A stretch of 64,000 bases of DNA from Micromonospora polyrhachis (GCF_014203835.1 NZ_JACHJW010000001.1:2988501-3052500); one strand, 5' to 3'. Counted from the stretch's first letter, positions 8,443-17,661 are shown. Notes: generated by a model not told the origin, from the letters alone. Made by a program: numbers and translations.

Positions 8443-9822
8443 ATGGCCAACGAACAGAGCCGAATCACCGTCGTCGGCACGCACCGCCGGGTCGACATCG
8501 CCGTGCCGTCCGCCACCCCGATCGGTGAGTACGCACCCCGGCTGGCAGAACTGTGTGGCCAGAAGGAAGCCGGCATCATGCCGCCGGCCTGGTCGCTGGC
8601 ACCCCCCGAAGACGCCGCCTACCCACTCGACGCGACCCTGCGGGACCTGGGCATCGTCGACGGTCAGGTGCTCTACCTGCGCGACCTCGCCCAGGAACCC
8701 GGTGATGCGCCCGTTGTCAAGGACATCGACGAGGTGGTCGCCGACGAGTCGGCACAGCAGCGCCGCCAACGCATGCACGCCGGACCGGCAGTCGTGGCGT
8801 TCGGCCTGGTCTGGCTGCTGGCCGCCACCGTGCTGACAGCGTGGCGGACCGGCCTTGGCGTCGGTGCTCTGGCGATGCTCGTGCTAGCCGGGGTCACGCT
8901 GCTCGGTGCCAGCTGGGGGCTCGGGCAGCGGCAAACGGCGGTGCCCGGCGGCCTGCTGCCGGTCATCTCCCTCGCTGCGGTGCCCTGCTTCGCGGTCGCC
9001 GGGATGTTCGTCGCCGACGGGCTGGGCGGCCCGGACTACCGCTGGGCCGGTGCCATCGTCGGCGCAAACCTAGCCACCCTCATGGCCCTCGCGATCGGCC
9101 CCAACCTGGTCCTGATGGCCGTACAGTTCCAGCTGTTCGTGGCCGCCGTGCTCGCGTTCCTGCTTCTCGCCCTTGACGCGAACGCGCTCGAGGCCATGGC
9201 GGCGATCGCCGCCGTTTCGACCGGGCTGCTCGCCGCGGCTCGGCGGACCGCCGCCACGGTCACCGCCTGGGGCCGGGAGCGCCCCCGCGGCCGGGAGACG
9301 GCAGCCAACGCCACGGCCCAGTTGGTGGCCCAGTCCGGGCGGACTCTCGGCGTCGTCATGACCGGGCCGGCGCTGGCTCTCGTCGTGGTGCTGCCGATGC
9401 TGGCCCTGTCCGAACGAGCCTTCGCCGTCGCGGTGGCGGCCGTCGTCACCATCGCGTTGCTCACCCGGGTCCGGAGGTCCGCCTTCACCAGCGAGCTTCT
9501 GTTGATCGGCGGTGCCGCGATGGTCGGCCTTTTCAGCATGCTCCTCAAGCTGATCAGCATGATCGGGGGATCCGTGACCCTGCTGACCGTGCTGTCGCTC
9601 GGCTCCGGCCTCGCCGTCGTCGGCATCGGCGTCGCGTTGGCGGTCCTGGTCACCGGGCCTGACGACGACGATCCCGAGACGCCAGGGGGCCTCGTCCGGC
9701 CCCGCAAGCGCAGCCGCGCTGAGGGGATCGGCATGGTTGCCGGCATCGCCATCGCCCCGCTCACGATGGGCGTGTTCGGCGTCTTCAGCCACCTCGTCAT
9801 GGTCGGCCGCACACTGTTCTGA
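8443..9822 (+). CDS. eccD: Type VII secretion integral membrane protein EccD
   Basis: 459 residues. The first 85 residues (RITVVGTHRRVDIAVPS, then ALPxxxxLGxYAPRL-like pattern and DLGIVDGQVLYL) form the ubiquitin-like YukD domain typical of EccD. After a charged linker come about eleven hydrophobic segments from residue 110 to the C-terminus, the membrane vestibule of the T7SS core. An AAAGG ribosome-binding site precedes the ATG. It is separated from eccC by 31 bases and ends the plus-strand machinery run. Length is slightly below the usual 480-510. Confidence 0.93.
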   Translation: MANEQSRITVVGTHRRVDIAVPSATPIGEYAPRLAELCGQKEAGIMPPAWSLAPPEDAAYPLDATLRDLGIVDGQVLYLRDLAQEPGDAPVVKDIDEVVADESAQQRRQRMHAGPAVVAFGLVWLLAATVLTAWRTGLGVGALAMLVLAGVTLLGASWGLGQRQTAVPGGLLPVISLAAVPCFAVAGMFVADGLGGPDYRWAGAIVGANLATLMALAIGPNLVLMAVQFQLFVAAVLAFLLLALDANALEAMAAIAAVSTGLLAAARRTAATVTAWGRERPRGRETAANATAQLVAQSGRTLGVVMTGPALALVVVLPMLALSERAFAVAVAAVVTIALLTRVRRSAFTSELLLIGGAAMVGLFSMLLKLISMIGGSVTLLTVLSLGSGLAVVGIGVALAVLVTGPDDDDPETPGGLVRPRKRSRAEGIGMVAGIAIAPLTMGVFGVFSHLVMVGRTLF

Positions 9823-9827
9823 TGGTT

Positions 9828-9859
9828 GCCGGGTGCGCGGGGTAGGCCCGGCACCCGGC
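9828..9859. terminator. Convergent hairpin between eccD and the luxR-type gene
   Basis: GCCGGGTGC pairs perfectly with GCACCCGGC across a 14-base loop that itself contains GGG/CCC. It begins 6 bases after the eccD stop and lies between convergent genes, so it may serve both. There is no T-tract, which is common in high-GC actinomycetes. Confidence 0.6.
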
Positions 9860-9877
9860 CCCGGCCGACCGGCATCA

Positions 9878-10519
9878 CTACGCCGCCGGGGTGATGCGTC
9901 GCTTCTGCGCGACGTGCCCCAACTCGATCGCCATGCGGGTCAGGTCGGCCTTGTTGCTGACGTTCAGCTTCGCGCGGATCCGCTTCGCGTATGTGTTGAC
10001 CGTCGCCTGCGACAGGCCCATCCGGGTGGCGATCTGCGCATGCGTCAGGCCCGACGCGATCCAGCGCAGTGTCTCAATCTCGCGCGGTGCCAGGCCGCTC
10101 TGCTCCTCCTCGGTATGCCCGGCCAACTCCACCTGGAACTGGCCGACCATACGCGGGCAGATGTAGAAGCCACCATGGGCGATGACCCGCATCGCCTCGC
10201 GGACGTCACGCTGTTCGGCAAACCGGCTGATACAGCCCCGGGCACCGGTCCGGATGGTGGCGAGCAGTGTCGGCGAGCCCTCCCACACCGAGCTGACCAG
10301 CGGAGGACCTACGGTCGCCACCTTGGCCACCGCGTCGAGCGCGGCCGTCGACAGGTGTGGCAGATCCAGCACCACCACGTCGTACGAATCCGCGCGCTGG
10401 TACAGCTCCTCGACCGACGCGACGGCCGTCACGACCCGCATCCTGGCATCGTCAGACGCCAACTTCTCCATCCCGGCGCGTGATACCGGGTGGTCCGCGA
10501 CGATCGCTACTTGGTACAC
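9878..10519 (-). CDS. LuxR/NarL-type response regulator with atypical receiver domain
   Basis: 213 residues from the chosen GTG, which is preceded by GGAGGAG; the open frame extends 24 codons upstream without family similarity. The N-terminal half looks like a NarL/FixJ receiver (VAIVADHPVSRAGME, phosphoacceptor-position Asp in VVVLDLP), but the conserved lysine region reads GARGCISR instead of GAxGYLxK, so the domain is atypical. The C-terminal half is a LuxR helix-turn-helix (LAPREIETLRWIASGLTHAQ through VNTYAKRIRAKL). No sensor kinase is adjacent. Lying between the secretion operon and the divergently transcribed repeat protein, it is a likely regulator of this locus; that is inference. 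Confidence 0.88.
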   Translation of the reverse strand: MYQVAIVADHPVSRAGMEKLASDDARMRVVTAVASVEELYQRADSYDVVVLDLPHLSTAALDAVAKVATVGPPLVSSVWEGSPTLLATIRTGARGCISRFAEQRDVREAMRVIAHGGFYICPRMVGQFQVELAGHTEEEQSGLAPREIETLRWIASGLTHAQIATRMGLSQATVNTYAKRIRAKLNVSNKADLTRMAIELGHVAQKRRITPAA

Positions 10520-10607
10520 GGCTCCTCCATGCGGCCTCCCGCACACGCGGGAACTCGGCCCTAAGACGGGTCCGGGCACGGGTCGGTTCACAAATCACCC
10601 GACGGAT

Positions 10608-10630
10608 GTCTGGGGTACGTCCCCGAAGGA
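10608..10630. promoter_or_regulatory. Possible regulator site in the luxR / repeat-gene intergenic region
   Basis: The 180-base divergent intergenic region contains GGGGTACGTCCCC (GGGG-N5-CCCC) about 80 bases upstream of the repeat-protein start. It is the only short dyad there I could find and could be a site for the neighbouring LuxR-type protein. Purely pattern-based. Confidence 0.2.
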
Positions 10631-10634
10631 GGTA

Positions 10635-10665
10635 TTGCGCCCGTTCCCGGACCCGCTCCTAGCCT
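10635..10665 (+). promoter_or_regulatory. Candidate promoter of the repeat-protein gene
   Basis: TTGCGC at 10635-10640 and TAGCCT at 10660-10665, spaced 19 bases, lie about 35 bases upstream of the GTG start at 10701. Both fit loose actinomycete sigma-70-type consensus. Confidence 0.35.
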
Positions 10666-10700
10666 CGACGGGCATCCGTCCGCCTAGCGAGGAGGCCGAT

Positions 10701-13700
10701 GTGCCGACCGACGGCACTGTCCAGACGCTCTCCGACGGCACCGTCATCACCTATGACTCAGACGGGCACCCCATCCGCCAGGTCACGCCGGACGGTTCGG
10801 TATTTGACCGGTTCACCCCTGACGGCAGGCCACTGCACGGCACGGTGCCAGGCTCAGACGGCCAGCCAGCACAGAGCGTCGACATCACCTACCAAGGCAA
10901 CGCGAGTACCTGGCGCTACACCGACGGCACCACCGTCACCTACAACAACGACGGCAACGTCGTACGCCAACAACTCCCCGACGGCACCGTCTTCGACCAG
11001 TTCACTGCCGACGGCAAACCAACACACGGAATCCTGGCAGGCAACGACGGCCAGCCAGCACAGACAGTTGACATCACCTACCAAGGCAACGCGAGTACCT
11101 GGCGCTACGCCGACGGCACCACCGTCACCTACAACGACGACGGCAACGTCACACGCCAACAACTCCCCGACGGCACCGTCTTCGACCAATTCACCCCTGA
11201 CGGCAGGCCACTGCACGGCACGGTGCCAGGCTCAGACGGCCAGCCAGCACAGAGCGTCGACATCACCTACCAGGGCGACGCCAGTACCTGGCGCTACACC
11301 GACGGCACCACCGTCACCTACAACGACGACGGCAACGTCGTACGCCAACAGTTGCCGGACGGCACCGTCTTCGACCAGTTCACCGCCGACGGCAAACCAA
11401 CACACGGAATCCTGGCAGGCAACGACGGCCAGCCTGCGCAAGCAGTCGACATCACCTACCAGGGCGACGCGAGTACCTGGCGCTACGCCGACGGCACCAC
11501 CGTCACCTACAACGACGACGGCAACGTCACACGCCAACGACTCCCCGACGGCACCGTCTTCGACCAATTCACCACCGACGGCAAACCAACACACGGGACC
11601 ATCCCCCCATCAGACGGCCAACCCGCGCAAACAGTCGACATCACCTACCAAGGCGACACAAGCAGCTGGCGCTACGCCGACGGCACCACCGTCACCTACA
11701 ACGACGACGGCAACGTCACACACCAACAGTTGCCGGATGGATCGGTATTTGACCGGTTCACTGCTGACGGCAGGCCAACACACGGAGTGTTGGCAGGCAA
11801 CGACGGCCAGCCTGCGCAAGCAGTCGACATCACCTACCAAGGCAACGCGAGTACCTGGCGCTACGCCGACGGCACCACCGTCACCTACAACGACGACGGC
11901 AACGTCACACGCCAACGACTCCCCGACGGCACCGTCTTCGACCAATTCACCACCGACGGCAAACCAACACACGGGACCATCCCCCCATCAGACGGCCAAC
12001 CCGCGCAAACAGTCGACATCACCTACCAAGGCGACACAAGCAGCTGGCGCTACGCCGACGGCACCACCGTCACCTACAACAACGACGGCAACGTCACACA
12101 CCAACAGTTGCCGGATGGATCGGTATTTGACCGGTTCACTGCTGACGGCAGGCCAACACACGGAGTGTTGGCAGGCAACGACGGCCAGCCTGCGCAAGCA
12201 GTCGACATCACCTACCAAGGCAACGCGAGTACCTGGCACTACACCGACGGCACCACCGTCACCTACAACGACGACGGCAACGTCACACGCCAACAACTCC
12301 CCGACGGCACCGTCTTCGACCAATTCACCCCCGACGGCAAGCCACTGCACGGAGTGTTGGCAGGCTCAGACGGCCAGCCAGCACAGAGCGTCGACATCAC
12401 CTACCAAGGCGATGCGAGCACCTGGCACTACGCCGACGGCACCACCGTCACCTACAACGACGACGGCAACGTCACACGCCAACAACTCCCCGACGGCACC
12501 GTCTTCGACCAATTCACCCCCGACGGCAAGCCACTGCACGGAGTGTTGGCAGGCTCAGACGGCCAGCCAGCACAGAGCGTCGACATCACCTACCAAGGCG
12601 ACGCGAGTACCTGGCACTACACCGACGGCACCACCGTCACCTACAACAACGACGGCAACGTCACACGCCAACAACTCCCCGACGGCACCGTCTTCGACCA
12701 ATTCACTGCCGACGGCAAGCCAACACACGGAATCCTGGCAGGCTCAGACGGCCAGCCAGCACAGAGCGTCGACATCACCTACCAAGGCGATGCGAGCACC
12801 TGGCACTACGCCGACGGCACCACCGTCACCTACAACAACGACGGCAACGTCACACACCAACAGTTGCCGGACGGATCGGTATTTGACCGGTTCACTGCTG
12901 ACGGCAAACCAACACACGGCACGGTGCCAGGCTCAGACGGCCAACCGACGCAGAGCGTCGACATCACCTACCAAGGCGACACAAGCACCTGGCGCTACAC
13001 CGACGGCACCACCGTCACCTACAACACCGACGGCAACGTCACACACCAGCAACTCCCCGACGGCACCGTCTTCGACCAATTCACTCCCGACGGCAAACCA
13101 ACACACGGAGTACTGGCAGGCTCAGACGGCCAACCGCCACAAAACGCCTACATCACCTACAACGACAACGGCAGCACCTGGACCTTCGACGACGGCACCA
13201 TCGTCGTCCACGACACCGCCGGCAACGTCGTTCAGCAGACCACACCCGACGGGGTCGTGTTCGACCAATTCACTGCCGACGGCAGGCCAACACACGGCAC
13301 CATCCCCCCATCAGACGGCCAACCCGCACAAACCGTCGACATCACCTACAACGACAACGGCAGCACCTGGACCTTCGACGACGGCACCATCGTCGTCCAC
13401 GACACCGCCGGCAACGTCGTTCAGCAGACCACACCCGACGGGGTCGTGTTCGACCAATTCACTGCCGACGGCAGGCCAACACACGGCACCATCCCCCCAT
13501 CAGACGGCCAACCCGCACAAACCGTCGACATCACCTACAACGACAACGGCAGCACCTGGACCTTCGACGACGGCACCATCGTCGTCCACGACACCGCCGG
13601 CAACGTCATCCGCCAGCAACTACCCGACGGCACCGTCTTCGACCAGTTCACCGCCGACGGCAGACCAACACACGGCACCATCCCCCCATCAGACGGCCAA

Positions 13701-15482
13701 CCCGCACAAACCGTCGACATCACCTACAACGACAACGGCAGCACCTGGACCTTCGACGACGGCACCATCGTCGTCCACGACACCGCCGGCAACGTCATCC
13801 GCCAGCAACTACCCGACGGCACCGTCTTCGACCAGTTCACCGCCGACGGCAGACCAACACACGGCACCATCCCACCGTCAGACGACAGACCAGCGCAGAC
13901 CGTCGACATCACCTACGACGGAGACAACAGCACCTGGCATTACGCCGACGGCACCACGGTGGTCCGCAACAACGCCGGCGACACCGTATGGCAGAAGCTC
14001 CCCGACGGCACCGTCTACGACCAGTTCACCCCAGACGGCAAACCAACACACGGCACCATCCCACCGTCAGACGACAGACCAGCGCAGACCGTCGACATCA
14101 CCTACGACGGAGACAACAGCACCTGGCATTACGCCGACGGCACCACGGTGGTCCGCAACAACGCCGGCGACACCGTATGGCAGAAGCTCCCCGACGGCAC
14201 CGTCTACGACCAGTTCACCCCAGACGGCAAACCACTACACGGCACAGTGCCGGGCAAGGACGGCCAGCCGCCGCAGACGGTGACGGTGGCCTATCAGGCT
14301 GACGGGTCGTCGACGTGGACCTATCACGGCCCGGACGGAAACACGATCGTCTCGCGGGGCGCCAATGGTGCGGTGGTCTCGCAGCGGCTGCCGGACGGCA
14401 CGGTCTACGACCGGTTCACCCCAGACGGCAAACCACTACACGGCACAGTCCCACCGTCGGACGGGCAGCCTGGGCAGACGGTCACGATCAACTACAACAG
14501 TGACGGCACCAGCACCTGGACCTACACCGACCCGAGCGGCAAGCCGACCTCGGCGGTCACCAAGGACGCCAACGGCGTACCGATCATTATGGTGGCCGAC
14601 GGCTGGACCTTCGACGCGTTCGACGCCGGTCGCCCCACGCACGGCTTCAAGCCGGGTGAGAACGGCGCGGGGACCGAGACGGTCGATATCCGTTACAACA
14701 GCGGCGGCAGCGTCTGGACCTACACCGACCCCGACGGCGACAAGACGGTCATCACCAAGGACGCCGACGGGACAACCGTGAAGATGGAGGCCGACGGCTG
14801 GACCTACACCAAGTTCGACGCCGACGGGCGCCCCACCTACGGAACAAAGCCTGGTGCTGACGGCGGCCCCGCCGAAACTGTGCAGATCACGTACACGAGT
14901 GACGGTGGCAGCGTCTGGAAGTACGGCGACACCACGATCACTCGCGATGCTGACGGCAACGTGGTGAAGCTTGAAGCGGACGGCTGGACCTACACCAAGT
15001 TCGACGACCAGGGCCGGCCAACGTACGGCACAAAGGGGGACGAGAGCGTCCAGATCAGTTACCACGATGGTCTGATCGAGTCGACCTACTCGGACGGCAC
15101 GGTCATCGTGACTGACGACAACGGACGGCCGCTGGCCCAAACCGTCGACGGCATCGCCGCCGAATACCGGGTGGAGATCCCGAAGCTGCTCGCGGCGAAG
15201 ACCACGGTCGCGACGGAACGCGACAGCATCAGCCAGACCATCGGCGTGATGAAGTCGTGGTTCCACGCCATGAACTTCTACTGGAACGGTCCGGCCGCAG
15301 ATCAGTACTACGCGATCTACGACGAGGTCACGAAGATCGCGAACAATTTGGAGACCGTGCTCGACGAAATGGTGACCGCGCTGGGCCAGGCGTACAACCG
15401 GTATCTAGAGGCCGAAGGAGGAAACCTCAACAACCTCACGCCGCTCTCGTACGAGGACGGTCACTGGGAGCGAACGCCGTGA
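10701..15482 (+). CDS. Giant tandem-repeat protein with C-terminal WXG100-like domain, predicted T7SS substrate
   Basis: 1593 residues. The GTG start is set by GAGGAGG five bases upstream; the open frame continues upstream antisense to the luxR gene and is not coding there. Residues 1-59 and then about 23 further units form a 63-residue repeat; each unit alternates aromatic/Gly/Asp beta-turn patterns (VDITYQG, TWRYADGTTVTY, DGTVFDQFTADGKPTHG). Units near the C-terminus are more diverged and use GWTYTKFD. The last 110 residues are helical and hold W1528-N-G and Y1568-x-x-x-E1572, the WXG turn and YxxxD/E signal of T7SS substrates. So a WXG-like hairpin sits at the C-terminus of a long beta-repeat rod. 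The repeats recall Rhs/YD and MORN-like proteins but match neither strictly. No enzymatic domain is visible; a surface or fibre role is speculative. Confidence 0.85.
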   Translation: MPTDGTVQTLSDGTVITYDSDGHPIRQVTPDGSVFDRFTPDGRPLHGTVPGSDGQPAQSVDITYQGNASTWRYTDGTTVTYNNDGNVVRQQLPDGTVFDQFTADGKPTHGILAGNDGQPAQTVDITYQGNASTWRYADGTTVTYNDDGNVTRQQLPDGTVFDQFTPDGRPLHGTVPGSDGQPAQSVDITYQGDASTWRYTDGTTVTYNDDGNVVRQQLPDGTVFDQFTADGKPTHGILAGNDGQPAQAVDITYQGDASTWRYADGTTVTYNDDGNVTRQRLPDGTVFDQFTTDGKPTHGTIPPSDGQPAQTVDITYQGDTSSWRYADGTTVTYNDDGNVTHQQLPDGSVFDRFTADGRPTHGVLAGNDGQPAQAVDITYQGNASTWRYADGTTVTYNDDGNVTRQRLPDGTVFDQFTTDGKPTHGTIPPSDGQPAQTVDITYQGDTSSWRYADGTTVTYNNDGNVTHQQLPDGSVFDRFTADGRPTHGVLAGNDGQPAQAVDITYQGNASTWHYTDGTTVTYNDDGNVTRQQLPDGTVFDQFTPDGKPLHGVLAGSDGQPAQSVDITYQGDASTWHYADGTTVTYNDDGNVTRQQLPDGTVFDQFTPDGKPLHGVLAGSDGQPAQSVDITYQGDASTWHYTDGTTVTYNNDGNVTRQQLPDGTVFDQFTADGKPTHGILAGSDGQPAQSVDITYQGDASTWHYADGTTVTYNNDGNVTHQQLPDGSVFDRFTADGKPTHGTVPGSDGQPTQSVDITYQGDTSTWRYTDGTTVTYNTDGNVTHQQLPDGTVFDQFTPDGKPTHGVLAGSDGQPPQNAYITYNDNGSTWTFDDGTIVVHDTAGNVVQQTTPDGVVFDQFTADGRPTHGTIPPSDGQPAQTVDITYNDNGSTWTFDDGTIVVHDTAGNVVQQTTPDGVVFDQFTADGRPTHGTIPPSDGQPAQTVDITYNDNGSTWTFDDGTIVVHDTAGNVIRQQLPDGTVFDQFTADGRPTHGTIPPSDGQPAQTVDITYNDNGSTWTFDDGTIVVHDTAGNVIRQQLPDGTVFDQFTADGRPTHGTIPPSDDRPAQTVDITYDGDNSTWHYADGTTVVRNNAGDTVWQKLPDGTVYDQFTPDGKPTHGTIPPSDDRPAQTVDITYDGDNSTWHYADGTTVVRNNAGDTVWQKLPDGTVYDQFTPDGKPLHGTVPGKDGQPPQTVTVAYQADGSSTWTYHGPDGNTIVSRGANGAVVSQRLPDGTVYDRFTPDGKPLHGTVPPSDGQPGQTVTINYNSDGTSTWTYTDPSGKPTSAVTKDANGVPIIMVADGWTFDAFDAGRPTHGFKPGENGAGTETVDIRYNSGGSVWTYTDPDGDKTVITKDADGTTVKMEADGWTYTKFDADGRPTYGTKPGADGGPAETVQITYTSDGGSVWKYGDTTITRDADGNVVKLEADGWTYTKFDDQGRPTYGTKGDESVQISYHDGLIESTYSDGTVIVTDDNGRPLAQTVDGIAAEYRVEIPKLLAAKTTVATERDSISQTIGVMKSWFHAMNFYWNGPAADQYYAIYDEVTKIANNLETVLDEMVTALGQAYNRYLEAEGGNLNNLTPLSYEDGHWERTP
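10878..14279 (+). repeat. Eighteen exact-length 189-bp tandem repeats
   Basis: From 10878 to 14279 eighteen units of exactly 189 bp (63 codons) follow one another; five diverged units continue to about 15150. Units are very similar at DNA level. A two-unit (378 bp) block around 11442-11819 is almost identical to the next block, 11820-12197, pointing to recent duplication or gene conversion. The coding strand is markedly A/C-ending at third positions. Confidence 0.95.
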
Positions 15483-15647
15483 TCGGGCCGGGGAGCGCTG
15501 ATGTCCCTCAAAGGCGGACGTCGAGGCGGGTACCGGCCACCGTCGAGTCATCCAAATCGGTTTCTGGGCTGTCCGGCCAGAGCTTGGGACGCTGGACCGA
15601 ACGAGTAAATCCTCACGAGTGAATCCCAACGAGAGGGGCGCAGTGTT

Positions 15648-15968
15648 TTGCAGACGACACAGGTAACCCCGGAACTGGTAAGCGCGGCGGCCGCGAGTTG
15701 CGACTCCACCGCTGCTGAGATTGAGGCCGACCTGAAGGCCCTGAAGTCGTACGTGATCGACCTCCAGACGGTCTGGCAGGGTGTCGCGTCCGGCCAGTTC
15801 AACCAGCTGATGCAGGACTTCGACATCTATGGCCGGATGCTGCAGAACTCGCTGTCGGACATCGCGAGCGGCCTGCGTGGCAACGCCGTCAACTACGTCG
15901 AGTCCGAGATGGCGAACATCAACAGCCTCGTCGCGGTCAACGGCGACATCCCCGGCGCTCGGCTCTGA
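15648..15968 (+). CDS. WXG100 family protein (ESX-type secretion substrate)
   Basis: 106 residues, the usual WXG100 length, from a TTG start with GAGAGGGG about ten bases upstream. Two helices flank the central turn VWQGVASGQF (W-x-G); the C-terminal part has Y-V-E-S-E (YxxxE), the T7SS export motif. It lies 31 bases upstream of a second WXG100 gene, the tandem pair arrangement expected for an EsxA/EsxB-type heterodimer. Confidence 0.9.
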   Translation: MQTTQVTPELVSAAAASCDSTAAEIEADLKALKSYVIDLQTVWQGVASGQFNQLMQDFDIYGRMLQNSLSDIASGLRGNAVNYVESEMANINSLVAVNGDIPGARL

Positions 15969-15998
15969 GCGCCAGCCAACCGAACGGAAGGACCGACA

Positions 15999-16319
15999 AT
16001 GCCGGATCCCGCATCCAGTCATCTCCGGGTGCCGCTGGAGCTCGAACTCGCGGGTGCCGAGATCAACCGCCAGGCCGGTGTGATCGTGGACAAGCTCGAA
16101 GCGCTCAAGTCGAAGCTCACGCCGATCGCGGACACCTGGCAGGGCGACGCCAAGACCTACTACGAGGGGCTCCAGGGCGAGTGGAACCTGGCCGCCGACG
16201 GCCTGTTCGGGCAGACCGGCGTGATGGGCCAGATCGCCTCGGCGCTCAACCTGAGCTGGAACAACTACTCGGAGGCAGAGTGGATGAACCTGAAGACCTG
16301 GCTCCCGGCTGGCCGCTGA
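15999..16319 (+). CDS. WXG100 family protein, partner of the preceding gene
   Basis: 106 residues, ATG preceded by GGAAGGA. The helical hairpin carries DTWQGDAK (W-x-G), and the C-terminus has WNNYSEAEW, giving Y-S-E-A-E (YxxxE). Probably secreted as a dimer with the 15648 product. Its 3' two thirds (from GATCGCGGACAC at 16124) is duplicated almost unchanged in the gene at 17265. Confidence 0.9.
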   Translation: MPDPASSHLRVPLELELAGAEINRQAGVIVDKLEALKSKLTPIADTWQGDAKTYYEGLQGEWNLAADGLFGQTGVMGQIASALNLSWNNYSEAEWMNLKTWLPAGR

Positions 16320-16341
16320 CCCGCTCGCACCTTCCGCGATG

Positions 16342-16377
16342 CGATGCCACGCTCGGACGGATCCGGGCGTGGCATCG
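16342..16377. terminator. Convergent hairpin, copy 1
   Basis: CGATGCCACGC pairs perfectly with GCGTGGCATCG over a 14-base loop, between the plus-strand WXG100 gene and the convergent minus-strand gene. An identical structure recurs at 17626-17661 because the region is duplicated. Confidence 0.65.
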
Positions 16378-16401
16378 TCGTGCCGTGTCGGGTCCGCTCG
16401 A

Positions 16402-17055
16402 TCAGTCTATTCCTTCGATCCACCATTCCGGTTCGTCGATCCACGCGCCCCGGTCGGCGCCAGCGTAGATCTGACCCACGTCGTTGAACACGCCCATCGC
16501 GGTGCCGACGAGGTGGATGACGCCACCGACGCTCTGGAGCAGTTGGTGGTGGCCGGTAATGATTTCGGCGGTCTGTTCCGGGTTGGGGTCCTTCTCCTTT
16601 ACGTCGTAAGCTATGTTGCGACCCATCTCATTTCCGCCCTTGCCGGAGACGGCTGACACATGTTTCGTCGGATTGGCGTTCGGGGCCCAGAAGATCCAGT
16701 CCTCGTCTTTCATTACCCGGTCGCGCATCGCCTCGAAATCGGTGATCTGGGTCTCCACCTCGCCCATGATCGCCACCTGGTAATCATGGATCTCGCCGGG
16801 TGCGACCGCGAAAGCTGCCTCGTCTGGCCTGAGCGGGTCCGGCGGCGGATCGCCCTCTTTATCCGGCTTGGGTGGCTCTGGTGGCAGGGGATAGCCGTCC
16901 TTGTCGACCGGCTCTCCCTCGTCGTTGACCCAGCCGCCGTTGCCGTCGGACTCCGGCTTCTCCGGGGGTACGGAGAAGTTCTCCTGCTCGCCGTTGAGGT
17001 CCTTCGAGGTCCACTCGACCGTGAGATCGACAAGATCTTGCCCATCGGCTGCCAT
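16402..17055 (-). CDS. ESX-like helical protein with Pro-rich segment, copy 1
   Basis: 217 residues from the chosen ATG (MAADGQDL). The frame is open further upstream, but that part overlaps the divergent promoter region and diverges from copy 2, so I exclude it. Residues 35-75 are a Pro/Glu/Asp/Lys-rich linker. From about residue 80 there is a helical region starting VAPGEIHDYQ, which matches the MDPGKVHDI start of the helical part of the protein at 18567; both look like ESX-superfamily hairpins. No known enzymatic motif. Divergently transcribed with the WXG chimera at 17265, perhaps as its partner. Function unknown. Confidence 0.75.
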   Translation of the reverse strand: MAADGQDLVDLTVEWTSKDLNGEQENFSVPPEKPESDGNGGWVNDEGEPVDKDGYPLPPEPPKPDKEGDPPPDPLRPDEAAFAVAPGEIHDYQVAIMGEVETQITDFEAMRDRVMKDEDWIFWAPNANPTKHVSAVSGKGGNEMGRNIAYDVKEKDPNPEQTAEIITGHHQLLQSVGGVIHLVGTAMGVFNDVGQIYAGADRGAWIDEPEWWIEGID

Positions 17056-17264
17056 AGGCGCACTGTCGCGCGACTTCGATCGCCAGCGCAAGGTCCCTTT
17101 CGGGGCGATCCCGCGTCGCCAGCGGCGGTCGGCTGGCTGGGTGCACCCAGCACACGTCCCATTGGGGCGACTGATGGGGCACGAACGGGGACTGGGGCGC
17201 TGCCGGACGTGGCGGCTAGCGTCGAAAGCAGATCCAGACTGGGACAACGGGTCAAGGAGCGGTG

Positions 17265-17603
17265 ATGGGCAGCGACTTCTCATCGAATGCGCCTGCCGTC
17301 TACCACAATCCGACGGTGCAGATCTATATGGACCCGGGCGAGGTGCACGATATCGCCCACGGGTACCTGCTGCGCTATCTAGGCATGATCAAGGACAGCT
17401 GGAGGAAGATCGCGGACACCTGGCAGGGCGACGCCAAGACCTACTACGAGGGGCTCCAGGGCGAGTGGAACCTGGCCGCCGACGGCCTGTTCGGGCAGAC
17501 CGGCGTGATGGGCCAGATCGCCTCGGCGCTCAACCTGAGCTGGAACAACTACTCGGAGGCGAAGTGGATGAACCTGAAGACCTGGCTCCCGGGCGGACGC
17601 TGA
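17265..17603 (+). CDS. Chimeric WXG100 protein
   Basis: 112 residues. The start is the ATG five bases after AAGGAG; a GTG three bases earlier is too close to it. Residues 1-47 (GSDFSSNAPAVYH, DPGEVHDIAHGYLL) match the protein at 18567, and residues from IADTWQGDAK to the end match the WXG100 protein at 15999. The join is at the GATCGCGGACAC sequence shared by both parents, so the gene is a recombination product. The W-x-G turn is kept, but YSEAE has become YSEAK, removing the YxxxE export motif. It may still pair with an exported partner. Confidence 0.85.
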   Translation: MGSDFSSNAPAVYHNPTVQIYMDPGEVHDIAHGYLLRYLGMIKDSWRKIADTWQGDAKTYYEGLQGEWNLAADGLFGQTGVMGQIASALNLSWNNYSEAKWMNLKTWLPGGR

Positions 17604-17625
17604 CCCGCTCGCACCTCCGGCGATA

Positions 17626-17661
17626 CGATGCCACGCTCGGACGGATCCGGGCGTGGCATCG
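17626..17661. terminator. Convergent hairpin, copy 2
   Basis: Same 11-bp perfect stem and 14-base loop as at 16342-16377, between the chimeric WXG gene and the second minus-strand ESX-like gene. Confidence 0.65.

Noticed and set aside
10854-12350. Four antisense frames of exactly 120 codons opposite the 189-bp repeats, plus a long +1 frame (10699-14283)
   Set aside because: They recur with the repeat period and arise from its biased composition; no ribosome-binding sites or family signals.
10701-15150. Interpretation of the repeats as an Rhs/YD toxin
   Set aside because: Units have no consistent YD motif, there is no Rhs core (PxxxxDPxGL-like) and no variable toxin tip; the C-terminus is WXG-like instead.
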